Source: a virus. From it: 33,404 nt of DNA. Of this stretch, positions 1 to 6,573 are shown piece by piece. The notes under the pieces were generated by a model, which saw only the letters and a program-made list of their open reading frames with translations, was not told where the DNA came from and made no database searches. The translations under genes were made by a program, and so were the position numbers. Position 1 is the stretch's first letter; each line of letters begins with the position of its first letter. The DNA lies in IMG/VR virus record IMGVR_UViG_3300036393_000010, positions 1-33,404 of that record; one strand, 5' to 3'.

Positions 1-55
1 TGGCGGAGACGGAGCCCGTCACAAGACAGCCCTGTGAGGCGCAGAAATCAGCCAT
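1..55 (-). CDS. 5' end of a small left-operon gene, cut by the window edge
   Basis: An ATG at 55 (minus) opens a frame of 18 codons (starting MADFCASQGC) with no stop before the window edge. The start overlaps the stop of the upstream 42-codon frame by 8 bases (ATGGCTGA). The same 8-base overlap type joins 1507/1514, 7556/7563 and 7872/7879 in this operon, which is the main reason to believe it. Too little is visible for a function. Confidence 0.4.
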   Translation of the reverse strand, partial: MADFCASQGCLVTGSVSA

Positions 56-176
56 TCTTGCGCCCGTGATCGACAGCGATACCCCCGTCGATACCCCCAC
101 GCGCTTTCGGTGCATTGAAGGGGAAATGTGCGGCCGGCACCGCGAATCGGCGCAGATCGAAAGAAACCGCGTTCAC
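48..176 (-). CDS. Small ORF, 42 codons, unknown function
   Basis: A GTG-initiated frame (GTG at 176-174, TGA at 50-48) encodes a 42-residue basic peptide beginning MNAVSFDLRRFAVP. Its start overlaps the stop of the 23-codon frame upstream as GTGA, and its own stop overlaps the next start. It fits the translational-coupling pattern of the operon, but no family is recognised and no domain is visible. A competing frame on the same strand (237 to 19) is rejected because it breaks the overlap chain and is arginine-rich like an out-of-frame translation. Confidence 0.35.
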   Translation of the reverse strand: MNAVSFDLRRFAVPAAHFPFNAPKARGGIDGGIAVDHGRKNG

Positions 177-244
177 TGCCCATCGCCCGCCTCCCCGGTC
201 TTGAGGGCGGCGCGAATTGCGTCCAGGTTCGCCTCACGCTTCAT
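173..244 (-). CDS. Very small ORF, 23 codons, downstream of the radical SAM gene
   Basis: ATG at 244-242 overlaps the TGA of the radical SAM gene (243-241) as ATGA. The frame encodes 23 residues (starting MKREANLDAIRAALK, an amphipathic helical composition) and stops at 173. It may be a real micro-gene or simply a coupling frame handing ribosomes to the next start (GTG at 176). Support is only its position in the overlap chain. Confidence 0.35.
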   Translation of the reverse strand: MKREANLDAIRAALKTGEAGDGQ

Positions 245-1152
245 CGGATTGGCTCCGGGGTGAGAGCGGGGCGGGCCGGGCGCTTGATAGAGGCGTCGTA
301 CTCGGCGAACGGCACGCGCTTCCAGATTTTCGGTTGAGCGTTAACCCAGCGCTTCACCTGCCCTAGCTTGCGCGCAGTCCAGTCGTATCGAACCCACGGG
401 TCCTTGGTGAGCGCATTCAGCTTCATGATCGGCTGGCAATATGGCTCGCCGCCCCATTCAATCACTTCGCGGATGCGGCCCATGCAAGCGTCGAACGGCT
501 CATTGCCAATCAGGACATAGACCTGAATCTTGCGAGGGCCGATGCCACGCTGGCGGAGCATCTGGCAGACACGATAGACATCATCGCGCTCGCCGCTATC
601 ATCATAGGCGAAGCGCCAGACGCCGCGATTGATCGGCCGCCACCGCTCTAAAACGTCCTCGTCGAAGGTTTTTGGCTCGAACCCGCTGTTGGCGTCGAGC
701 AGCGGCACGCCATGACCGATGTAGCGATCGACGATATATTGCTGATAATCGGCGGGAAGCGCGGACAGATTGTTGTCGCTCAGGACCGGACGAACGGCGA
801 ACTCAGGGAGCAGCGTGAAGGCCTTTCCTTCCATCGCTGGGACGATGCAGAAATAGCAACCGACCGGGCAGCCCCGGCTTGCCGTCGTCGCCATCGGATT
901 GTGACGCACGATCGCATCGGGGAGATCGCCGCCGACCTCCGCCACCTCGGCGAGATATTCTTTGCGGGTGAACAGGGCTGGGCCGCCCGCGCGTACATGA
1001 TAGCCTGCCGCGCGAAACCACGCCGCGCGCTGCCATGCCTCGTCGAGCCTCCATGTGAACGCGATCGACAGATAAGCGGTGCGCGTTTCCTCGTCAGTCC
1101 ACTCGGCGAGACCGTCAACCCAGGCGCCCTTGGTCCAGTGCGAATTCGTCAC
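241..1152 (-). CDS. Radical SAM protein of phage type
   Basis: A 303-residue protein with the signature C-x3-C-x2-C (SRGCPVGCYFC), which in radical SAM enzymes binds the [4Fe-4S] cluster that cleaves S-adenosylmethionine. The motif lies about 90 residues in, followed by an alternating beta/alpha pattern (segments such as RKIQVYVLIGN) compatible with the SAM barrel. The start is GTG at 1152, which overlaps the previous stop as GTGA. A longer frame to 1284 has an arginine/proline-rich unlikely N-terminus. The substrate is unknown; the family recurs in phage accessory regions, and a role in modifying nucleic acid or a nucleotide precursor is only inference. Fe-S chemistry confidence is high, specific function low. 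Confidence 0.8.
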   Translation of the reverse strand: MTNSHWTKGAWVDGLAEWTDEETRTAYLSIAFTWRLDEAWQRAAWFRAAGYHVRAGGPALFTRKEYLAEVAEVGGDLPDAIVRHNPMATTASRGCPVGCYFCIVPAMEGKAFTLLPEFAVRPVLSDNNLSALPADYQQYIVDRYIGHGVPLLDANSGFEPKTFDEDVLERWRPINRGVWRFAYDDSGERDDVYRVCQMLRQRGIGPRKIQVYVLIGNEPFDACMGRIREVIEWGGEPYCQPIMKLNALTKDPWVRYDWTARKLGQVKRWVNAQPKIWKRVPFAEYDASIKRPARPALTPEPIR

Positions 1153-1514
1153 CGCTTTTCCCCCAACGCCTCTTCCAGCACGTTCACCCGGTCGCGGGAC
1201 TGGCGGAGTTCGGCGAGGAGGGCGGGGGCTGCGTTGTGAAGGAGGACGATGCCAGCGGCGTTGCGACGGCTCACCTCGTCCCAAGCGTAATAAAAACCCT
1301 CTTCGTCGGGACCGTCCTCGTGCACCTCACCGGCATCGCTGTTCAGCGCATCGAACAGCCGCTTTCCGTTCGGCGCAAGGATTACCGCCGTGTCGTAGCC
1401 TGTTCGGCACATAGGGCCGTCACCGTAGTCTCCTTCCGACTTTTCGCGGTCATCCTCCCAAGGCCCCGGCGTCATCTTCCCCAGCGCCGCCTCCAGCGCG
1501 TCCAGATCAACCAT
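1149..1514 (-). CDS. Phage protein with TPGPW motif (Ead/Ea22-like)
   Basis: 121 residues beginning MVDLDALEAALGKMTPGPWE. The N-terminal helix followed by TPGPW is typical of a loose group of phage accessory proteins (Ead/Ea22-like) of unknown biochemical role. The middle holds an NAAGIVLLHNAAPALLAELR helix and the C-terminus is a charged, probably coiled helix. The ATG at 1514 overlaps the upstream stop by 8 bases (ATGGTTGA) and replaces a longer frame starting at 1562 that would overlap too far. Its stop forms the GTGA overlap with the radical SAM gene, so the two are probably translationally coupled. Confidence 0.6.
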   Translation of the reverse strand: MVDLDALEAALGKMTPGPWEDDREKSEGDYGDGPMCRTGYDTAVILAPNGKRLFDALNSDAGEVHEDGPDEEGFYYAWDEVSRRNAAGIVLLHNAAPALLAELRQSRDRVNVLEEALGEKR

Positions 1515-1986
1515 GGTCGGTGTCCTTGAGGGTGGCGGTGGCGAACTGGGCAAGTACTCCAAGAGCGGCGGAGGATGATAGTGCGACTTCGATCAGCCTG
1601 TTGATGCGGCCGGGGAGGTCAGGCCACGATCCGTCGTCATTCGCCTGTCCGACGCACATTGCGCGTGCCAGGTCAGATATCAGATTGCCGATATACGCCA
1701 GCTCATGTCGCATCGCGTCGTTCTGATCGAGCGCGATGCGGAGCACGTCCTCCACCCCTTCCGGCTGCGAGAGGGCGGCGAGGCGGTCATCATGAAGTTC
1801 GGCAACCACGTCCTGGCCGAGCCGGTAACTGCGTCGGCCGGCCTCAGAGGCGTGAGGCGGGCAATCGGCGCCGTTGTATCCCGAAATGAACGCGCGACGC
1901 TGAGGCTCCGTCCCGGCGACGGCGAGCACGGTGCGAACCCACAGATCGTGCTGGCGTTCGGTCAATGCCGGCGCTGCCGCGTTCAT
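1507..1986 (-). CDS. Hypothetical phage protein, 159 residues
   Basis: No family recognised. The protein starts MNAAAPALTERQHDLWVRTV one base after the stop of the Lar/MazG-like gene. It is largely helical and acidic, with a central segment (DQNDAMRHELAYIGNLISDLARAM) that would form a long amphipathic helix. There is no signal peptide or membrane segment. Its position in the left operon suggests an early accessory role; nothing more specific is supported. Confidence 0.65.
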   Translation of the reverse strand: MNAAAPALTERQHDLWVRTVLAVAGTEPQRRAFISGYNGADCPPHASEAGRRSYRLGQDVVAELHDDRLAALSQPEGVEDVLRIALDQNDAMRHELAYIGNLISDLARAMCVGQANDDGSWPDLPGRINRLIEVALSSSAALGVLAQFATATLKDTDHG

Positions 1987-1987
1987 T

Positions 1988-2587
1988 TCAGTGCCCCCGC
2001 GGGCTTGGGAGCGCCTGCGGCAACGGTGAGCTGCCGATGGTCGCCGCCTTCAGCGCCTGCTTGCCACGGATCTTCTCGATCACGTCCGGCGCGCTGATCC
2101 GCGCTAGCTCGCGCTCACCTGCGGCGTGCATGTCAAGGCCGTGGGCGAGACAGTAGGCGGCGAAAGTCACCATCGAGCCGCCGGCTTCCTGATCGGGCTC
2201 GCCGGCTGGGCGGCCCCAGACGTAGGTCACCAGCTTCGCGACGCGGTCGGGATCGTATCCGCCCGCCTGCAGCAGCTCCAGGACCTCCTCGAGAAGGCGG
2301 TCGCCGCGTTCAACGCGATCGTCGGCGATGGCGGCGCCGAAGCATTCGACCAGCCACGGCCGGACGCGCTGCTGAAAATCGGCACCAGCATCTGCGGCGC
2401 GGCCGTTCCAGAGTTCGCTGGCCTTTTCTTTGGCCGCGTCGACGGCGACACCATCTCCGAGAACGACGAACGGTCCGCAAGCGCCGCAGATGCTGCAGAA
2501 CACGCGAACGATGCCGAAATCCTCGTCATCAACCTCGTGGCATGGCGTGCCGCCGCAGTGGCCGCACCCCTTCAGGGGCAATGTCAT
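1988..2587 (-). CDS. Lar-like zinc ribbon fused to a MazG-like domain
   Basis: 199 residues in two parts. Residues about 5-65 have the Lar/restriction-alleviation layout: CGHCGG, then CSIC about 20 residues on, then an A...W-N-x-R ending (ASELWNGRA). Lar of the Rac prophage modulates type I restriction. Residues about 85-185 resemble the MazG-like NTP pyrophosphohydrolases of alphaproteobacterial phages: an acidic helix (RGDRLLEEVLELLQA), a YVWGRPAGE turn and a second helix before IRGKQA. Acidic residues of this type bind Mg2+ in MazG enzymes. The fusion would combine a nucleic-acid- or protein-binding ribbon with nucleotide-pool control. The stop is 1 base from the next start; the start overlaps the membrane-protein stop as ATGA. 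Confidence 0.7.
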   Translation of the reverse strand: MTLPLKGCGHCGGTPCHEVDDEDFGIVRVFCSICGACGPFVVLGDGVAVDAAKEKASELWNGRAADAGADFQQRVRPWLVECFGAAIADDRVERGDRLLEEVLELLQAGGYDPDRVAKLVTYVWGRPAGEPDQEAGGSMVTFAAYCLAHGLDMHAAGERELARISAPDVIEKIRGKQALKAATIGSSPLPQALPSPRGH

Positions 2588-2802
2588 GTCATCCTCCAGA
2601 GCAGGATTGCGTTGCCGATCAGGAAGCAGGCGCTTCCGATCACGAACAGGCGAGCGAAGAACAGTTCGAGCCGCGACATGCCCAGCTCGGGCGGGGGCGG
2701 CGGATCGAAGATGCCGCGGCTGATCGAGATGAGGAGGAAGATCAGGGCGGGGACTGCCCAGACGGCGATGATCAGGACGCCGAGCCTGCCCATGCCGGTC
2801 AC
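2584..2802 (-). CDS. Small two-helix membrane protein
   Basis: 72 residues with two clear hydrophobic stretches: residues about 7-28 (LGVLIIAVWAVPALIFLLIS) and about 48-68 (LFFARLFVIGSACFLIGNA). They are separated by a proline-rich hydrophilic loop (DPPPPPE). The ATG at 2802 overlaps the AlpA stop as ATGA, and its stop overlaps the next start in the same way. It is too short for a transporter. A small inner-membrane accessory protein (exclusion- or holin-like) is possible, but there is no lysis gene nearby. Confidence 0.65.
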   Translation of the reverse strand: MTGMGRLGVLIIAVWAVPALIFLLISISRGIFDPPPPPELGMSRLELFFARLFVIGSACFLIGNAILLWRMT

Positions 2803-3002
2803 GCCGCTTCCTTCCAGTCGGTGGGGGCGGCTTTCCAGCGGGCGATGTCGCTCTCGTACCAGGCGATGCTGTTCTCTCCGATCCTGACGCTCTTGGGGAA
2901 CGTCCCCTTCTTCATGCGGCGGCGGATCGTCGCTTCGCTGAGCGGCACCTGGTCCAGGACCTGCGGCAGCCGCACCAGACGATCATGGGTCCGGTCGGTC
3001 AT
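2799..3002 (-). CDS. AlpA-family helix-turn-helix regulator
   Basis: 67 residues starting MTDRTHDRLVRLPQVLDQVP. The layout is the AlpA/excisionase winged-HTH: LRLPQVL-x-VPLSEATIRRRMKKGTFPKSVRIGENSIAW-x-ESDIARW. The recognition helix is SEATIRRRMKKG and the wing is FPKSVRIGENSIAW. AlpA proteins activate or repress prophage genes and related excisionases assist excision. The ATG at 3002 gives an ATGA overlap with the upstream gene; a frame from 3086 adds an arginine-rich, implausible N-terminus. The target is unknown. Confidence 0.85.
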   Translation of the reverse strand: MTDRTHDRLVRLPQVLDQVPLSEATIRRRMKKGTFPKSVRIGENSIAWYESDIARWKAAPTDWKEAA

Positions 3003-3502
3003 TGGTCTTTCCTCGCTTCGATGAAGGCTTGCTGATGTTCGGGGAGGGCACGGCCGCCGCCGTCGTCGGGCAAGTCGCAGCGCCATGGCTGCTCGCGCAT
3101 CACGACGCGGTCGAGGCGTGTCTCCAGGCCCTTGGCCCGCGCTGCGCGCTCGGGGGTCATCCAGATCCCGCCGAAGCAGTGTTCAGGGCTGAAACCCGTG
3201 CCGGCGATCCCCTCGAGGATGAAGATCAGGTCCGCATGGGTGCGGATGTGGCGCAGGTGGATGAAGCGGGAGTAGCGGCCGGAATAGTCCGCGCGGAGCC
3301 AGCAAAACCATTCATCGTCATGGCCGACCGGCGAGATCTCGATGCCAAGGTCTTCAAAGCAGATCGCGCCCCGCCCGCCGTCGACGACTTCGCCCATCCA
3401 CAGCACCCAGTGCTTGGCGGGCTGGCGGTCGAGCTGGTGCCAGCGGAAGCCAATCTCCTTCAGCCAATCCTCGGTGATCGGCGCGAGCGTGTCCAAGGCC
3501 AT
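2999..3502 (-). CDS. Conserved phage hypothetical, 167 residues
   Basis: Starts MALDTLAPITEDWLKEIGFRW with TGATG coupling to the upstream stop; GTG codons at 3505 and 3511 are alternative starts. The protein is rich in aromatic residues and mixed alpha/beta: a 'FRWHQ...KHWVLWMG' beta segment, then 'HLRHIRTHADLIFILEGIAG', which reads as a strand-helix pair found in uncharacterised phage proteins of this length. There is no catalytic motif or membrane segment. Function unknown. Confidence 0.6.
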   Translation of the reverse strand: MALDTLAPITEDWLKEIGFRWHQLDRQPAKHWVLWMGEVVDGGRGAICFEDLGIEISPVGHDDEWFCWLRADYSGRYSRFIHLRHIRTHADLIFILEGIAGTGFSPEHCFGGIWMTPERAARAKGLETRLDRVVMREQPWRCDLPDDGGGRALPEHQQAFIEARKDQ

Positions 3503-3771
3503 CACTCGCACTCCCAGAAGTAGCGGACCGGGAAGGCGTCCTCATCGCGGGCGCGGTGGAAATCCTTCCCAACATGGCAGCGGCGACCGAGCGCATCGAC
3601 GCAGATGGCGGGAACCTCCTGTCCGACCGATCCGATACAGCCCGTCAGCCGATGGTTTGCGCGGTTGACCCAGTCGTTGAAGTCGCGGAACTCGCCGGCC
3701 CAGATCGGCTTCAGGTCGCAGGGCGTCGCGGCGCGGGGCCAGCCCGTGGGCGGCTGGAGGCGGTCGGTCAT
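3502..3771 (-). CDS. Small conserved phage protein, 89 residues
   Basis: Begins MTDRLQPPTGWPRAATPCDL. The segments FRDFNDWVNRANHRLTG and CVDALGRRCHVGKDFHRARD resemble a small uncharacterised protein recurring in alphaproteobacterial phages. Cysteines at about 19, 45, 57 and 65 are not spaced like a standard zinc ribbon. The ATG at 3771 overlaps the upstream stop as ATGA. A longer frame up to 4167 is an artefact overlapping the neighbour completely. Confidence 0.6.
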   Translation of the reverse strand: MTDRLQPPTGWPRAATPCDLKPIWAGEFRDFNDWVNRANHRLTGCIGSVGQEVPAICVDALGRRCHVGKDFHRARDEDAFPVRYFWECE

Positions 3772-4082
3772 GCCGGCCTCCTGAAGTCCGGACACAAGGC
3801 CTCGACGTCGCCGTAGCGGTAGTCGGCCCACGGATCCTGCGGCCGGCGCTTGATGACGATGTAGCCGGTCTCGGTCTGCTCGGCGTCGCCATCCTCGCCG
3901 TCGCGGAGCACAATGTAGCTCGGCGTTTCGAGGCCGGTTTCCTCCATTTCGGCGAGCATCGCTTCGAAGCGCCGACGCCAGGCGATGGGCATTGCCTGAA
4001 TGGCGAGCTTGGGCAGCACGAGATACGGCGTGCGTGCCAATCGGCCGTCGAAGGGACAGTCTCCGGTGAAGGGATTCTTCAT
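3768..4082 (-). CDS. Conserved phage hypothetical, 104 residues
   Basis: Starts MKNPFTGDCPFDGRLARTPY at the ATG that overlaps the DUF1643 stop (ATGA). Internal helix AWRRRFEAMLAEMEETGLE, then a beta-rich acidic C-terminal half (YIVLRDGEDGD...TGYIVIKRRPQDPWADYRYGD). No known domain is recognised. It is linked by overlaps to both neighbours. Confidence 0.6.
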   Translation of the reverse strand: MKNPFTGDCPFDGRLARTPYLVLPKLAIQAMPIAWRRRFEAMLAEMEETGLETPSYIVLRDGEDGDAEQTETGYIVIKRRPQDPWADYRYGDVEALCPDFRRPA

Positions 4083-4615
4083 TGCGGGATGCTCCATGGA
4101 ACGGGCCGGCGGCTGTTGGGGATTGCGAACTTGCCCCGGGCGAGGGGGTGCAGGGGCCAGCCGTCATCGGTAGCGCCGAACGCCAGCACCGGCCGGACGC
4201 CGCCTTTGGTGAAGAAATAGAGTGCGCGCTCGACGGCGCCGCGGGCGCGGCGCGCCGGCTCCGGGCCGAAACCGACGATCAGCATTTCCGAGCGGAGCTG
4301 GGCGACGTCGATCGCGAGGTGATTGGCGTACATGCGCGGCCGGGTGGCTTCTCCCGCCGCGATCATTTTCCAGAGATCGCCCGGGTAGGGCGTCCGCAGC
4401 GGCCAGACGTTGACGACGGTGAAGCCGCCGCAGCCGAGCTCGCGCGAGAACCGCGCCATGCGACGGCAGGTCGGATCGTCGGCCTGATCGTCAGCCGTCG
4501 ACGGGTTGCAAAGCAGCCATGCCGCCATCGGGAGCTGTTCGTCCCACTGCCGGCTGAGAGTGTAGCGGCAACTGTCTTCGACGACGGCCGTGCGGCGAAT
4601 GAACAGGTCGCTCAT
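4079..4615 (-). CDS. DUF1643 family protein
   Basis: 178 residues with the DUF1643 hallmarks: CNPSTADDQADDPTCRRM early, then GFTVVNVWPLRTPYPGDLW. Family members are about this length and occur in phages and scattered bacteria. The biochemical function is not established; a nucleotide- or nucleic-acid-related role has been suggested only by context. It starts MSDLFIRRTAVVED at the ATG overlapping the phosphoesterase stop (ATGA). The assignment is by motif recognition. Confidence 0.85.
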   Translation of the reverse strand: MSDLFIRRTAVVEDSCRYTLSRQWDEQLPMAAWLLCNPSTADDQADDPTCRRMARFSRELGCGGFTVVNVWPLRTPYPGDLWKMIAAGEATRPRMYANHLAIDVAQLRSEMLIVGFGPEPARRARGAVERALYFFTKGGVRPVLAFGATDDGWPLHPLARGKFAIPNSRRPVPWSIPQ

Positions 4616-5331
4616 GCCGCTGGCCTCCCGATCGCATCGAGAATGCGGACAGGACCGCCTGGCCGGGCGTCATCGAAGACGCCGATCGCGAGGCGGCCGG
4701 TGTACCAGGCGAAGCTGTCGAGATTGGTCCGGTGCGCCTTCAGCAGCGGGTGGGACGCGGACTGGTGGTGGCCGTGGACGATATGCTTGCCACTGAGGTG
4801 TCCGACGTCCGGGTGCGTTTCGGCCTGTTCGTGATCGACATCGCCGGGATAGAGCATCCACTGCAGCGTCTCGCGACGGGTCTTCGTCACCGGCTGATCG
4901 AACGGCACGCCGGCATGGACATAGATGCGATGCGCGTCTTCGTGGGTGATCGGGAGTTCCGCGAGCCAGCGCAGATGCTCCCCCGGGATCCTGATCGGGT
5001 GCAGCTTGTCGCCGCTCGAATAGCCGTAGGATGACAGCGTGGCGCCGCCGCCGTTGCCGATCCACCAGTTGAAGATGCCCGGATTGCCCAGGCATTCGAG
5101 CATCATCGATTCGTGGTTCCCCTGCAGCACGATCCAGCGCCAGCGGGGGCGCTGCGGACCGGCCATGAGAAGGTCGATGATGCTGCGCGCCTGCGGCCCG
5201 CGGTCAACGAAATCCCCGAGGCAGATCAGGGTGCCACCTTCCGGGCTGTCGCGCTCGACGAGGTCGATCGCGCGGCAGAGGAGATCGAAGCGGCCGTGCA
5301 GATCGGCGATGGCGAAAGTGAGGCCGGTCAC
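4612..5331 (-). CDS. Calcineurin-like metallophosphoesterase (lambda phosphatase type)
   Basis: 239 residues. Metal-binding motifs are in order: D10-x-H12-G (IADLHGRF), G39-D-F-V-D-R-G45, G71-N-H-E74, then a histidine in VHAG and the HGHH motif near residue 190. This is the two-metal site of PPP-type phosphatases, as in phage lambda protein phosphatase and diadenosine tetraphosphatase. Substrate may be a phosphoprotein or a dinucleotide alarmone such as Ap4A; the sequence does not decide. The GTG at 5331 overlaps the upstream stop as GTGA and places the first motif at the usual distance from the N-terminus. The longer frame to 5406 is rejected. Confidence 0.85.
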   Translation of the reverse strand: MTGLTFAIADLHGRFDLLCRAIDLVERDSPEGGTLICLGDFVDRGPQARSIIDLLMAGPQRPRWRWIVLQGNHESMMLECLGNPGIFNWWIGNGGGATLSSYGYSSGDKLHPIRIPGEHLRWLAELPITHEDAHRIYVHAGVPFDQPVTKTRRETLQWMLYPGDVDHEQAETHPDVGHLSGKHIVHGHHQSASHPLLKAHRTNLDSFAWYTGRLAIGVFDDARPGGPVRILDAIGRPAA

Positions 5332-5744
5332 CCCCGCGCCCCCAAAGCATTCGCGCGCGGCAGCAGAACATTGATGACATGGCAGAAGGGCGCGTTTTCC
5401 GTGCACCAGCAGGAGAGATCGTGACCGCGCAGGCGGGGCAGCTCTTCGAGCAGGCGACGCCGCCAGCGGATCAGCGCGTCAATCTCTGCATCCGAAAAGC
5501 CCAGATAGTGGAGCCGGATCGGCCCCAACTTGCCGTCGAACCACTGCTCATAGAGCCGGACCGAACGGGCGATGCCAAAGCGGCGCCAGTCGAATGGGTT
5601 GCCGCGCACCGTCGGACGGCCGCAATAGATGACCCCCGGCGGCGCGCGATAGCCCTTCTTGCGAGAACGGCGGACATAGCGAGGCATGGTCGCCTCGCGT
5701 GCCCCTGATCGCGGCGTAGCCGCGATCTCGACTGCGCCGATCAT
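5328..5744 (-). CDS. DUF4326 protein
   Basis: The core carries the DUF4326 signatures: VIYCGRPTVRGNPF near the N-terminus and LRGHDLSCWCTENAPFCHVIN near the C-terminus, the latter with C-x-C and a later C-H. These proteins are common in phages and their reaction is unknown. Two starts are credible. ATG at 5744 gives the ATGA overlap used throughout the operon (138 residues). ATG at 5687 has a GAGG 8 bases upstream and yields the usual short N-terminus (119 residues, MPRYVRRSRKKGYR). The first 19 residues of the longer form look non-conserved. Confidence 0.8.
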   Translation of the reverse strand: MIGAVEIAATPRSGAREATMPRYVRRSRKKGYRAPPGVIYCGRPTVRGNPFDWRRFGIARSVRLYEQWFDGKLGPIRLHYLGFSDAEIDALIRWRRRLLEELPRLRGHDLSCWCTENAPFCHVINVLLPRANALGARG

Positions 5745-6562
5745 GCCGCGATCTCCGCTGCGGGCACAGGGGCCTCGGACAGGAGGGACAGGAGCTTTTC
5801 GGCCTGATCCTTATATGCCGCCGCTGCCGCCGCCGCCGCCTCCGCCGCCCACCGCGCCGCTGCCGCCGCCGCCGCCTCCGCCGCCCACCGCGCCGCTGCC
5901 GCCGCCGCCGCCTCCGCCGCCCACCGCGCCGCCGCTGCCGCCGCCGCCGCCTCCGCCGCCCACCGCGCCGCCGCCGCCGCCGCCGCCGCCTCCGCCGCCG
6001 CCGCCGCCGCCTCCGCCGCCCACCGCGCCGCTGCCGCCGCCGCCGCCGCCGCCTCCGCCGCCCACCGCGCCGCTGCCGCCGCCTCCGCCGCCGCCTGGTA
6101 GGCCTGATCAGCGCGCGCCTGGGTGATGCGCTTGCCGGCGGCCTTGTCGCGCAGGACCGCGAGGGCATCCGCGCAGCCCTTGCGGACCGCATCGTTGCCG
6201 TGGCGTTCGAGCGTCGTCTCAATCAGCCAGGCGAGGAACTTCCAACCGACCAGCGACAGATCTGCGCCGACAGGGATCGCCTCGAGGAAGCGCCGAGGAA
6301 ACAGCTTCGCGTCGGCCAGCGGCATCCCCTCGAACAGCCTGTCTTCGAGCCGCGCGAGCATGACGGGGATGCCGAGCGTGGCCTGGTAATCCAAGTGGCT
6401 GGAACCGTGGATTGTGCAGCCGACCGCGCACCCGCGCCCGCCTTCCCAATAGAAGCCTTTGGCGATCTCGTCGGCCTTCTCGTGCGCGGCGACGCGGGCG
6501 AGATATTCGGCCTTGATGGCCGGATCATTGTGGAAGGCGCGAAGCTTCGAAGTCTTGGTCAT
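5741..6562 (-). CDS. Conserved phage protein with expanded Ala-rich RWAAE repeat tail
   Basis: 273 residues. The N-terminal 150 form a recognisable phage-encoded domain of unknown function: FHNDPAIKAEYLARVAAHEKAD, GCAVGCTIHGSSH (Cys/His cluster), LGIPVMLARLEDRLFEG, GADLSLVGWKFLAWLI. From about residue 156 to 250 it becomes nearly pure alanine, broken by six RWAAE units. This pattern would make a long continuous helix with Arg/Trp/Glu stripes. It ends with YKDQAEKLLSLLSEAPVP. The start ATG 6562 has AAAGGA upstream. Repeat length probably varies between relatives. Confidence 0.75.
   Translation of the reverse strand: MTKTSKLRAFHNDPAIKAEYLARVAAHEKADEIAKGFYWEGGRGCAVGCTIHGSSHLDYQATLGIPVMLARLEDRLFEGMPLADAKLFPRRFLEAIPVGADLSLVGWKFLAWLIETTLERHGNDAVRKGCADALAVLRDKAAGKRITQARADQAYQAAAEAAAAARWAAEAAAAAAAAARWAAEAAAAAAEAAAAAAAARWAAEAAAAAAAARWAAEAAAAAAARWAAEAAAAAAARWAAEAAAAAAAAYKDQAEKLLSLLSEAPVPAAEIAA
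5816..6097 (-). repeat. GCC/GGC low-complexity tandem tract inside the Ala-repeat gene
   Basis: About 280 bases of almost uninterrupted GCC triplets (plus-strand view), punctuated by CACCGC segments that encode the Arg-Trp of each RWAAE unit on the minus strand. Unit lengths are unequal (about 11-20 residues), so the tract grows and shrinks by whole triplets. Other frames read poly-Pro (plus strand) or poly-Gly, and these are artefacts of the tract. Confidence 0.85.
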
Positions 6563-6573
6563 CAGAAATCCTT

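Noticed and set aside
19-237. 72-codon minus frame at the left edge
   Set aside because: It conflicts with the overlap chain formed by the 23- and 42-codon frames and has an arginine-rich out-of-frame look. Uncertain, but less supported.
5686-6126. Poly-proline (plus) and poly-glycine (minus) open frames across the GCC tract
   Set aside because: They are alternate-frame readings of the triplet repeat. The Ala/RWAAE frame continues a conserved upstream domain and fits the operon overlaps.
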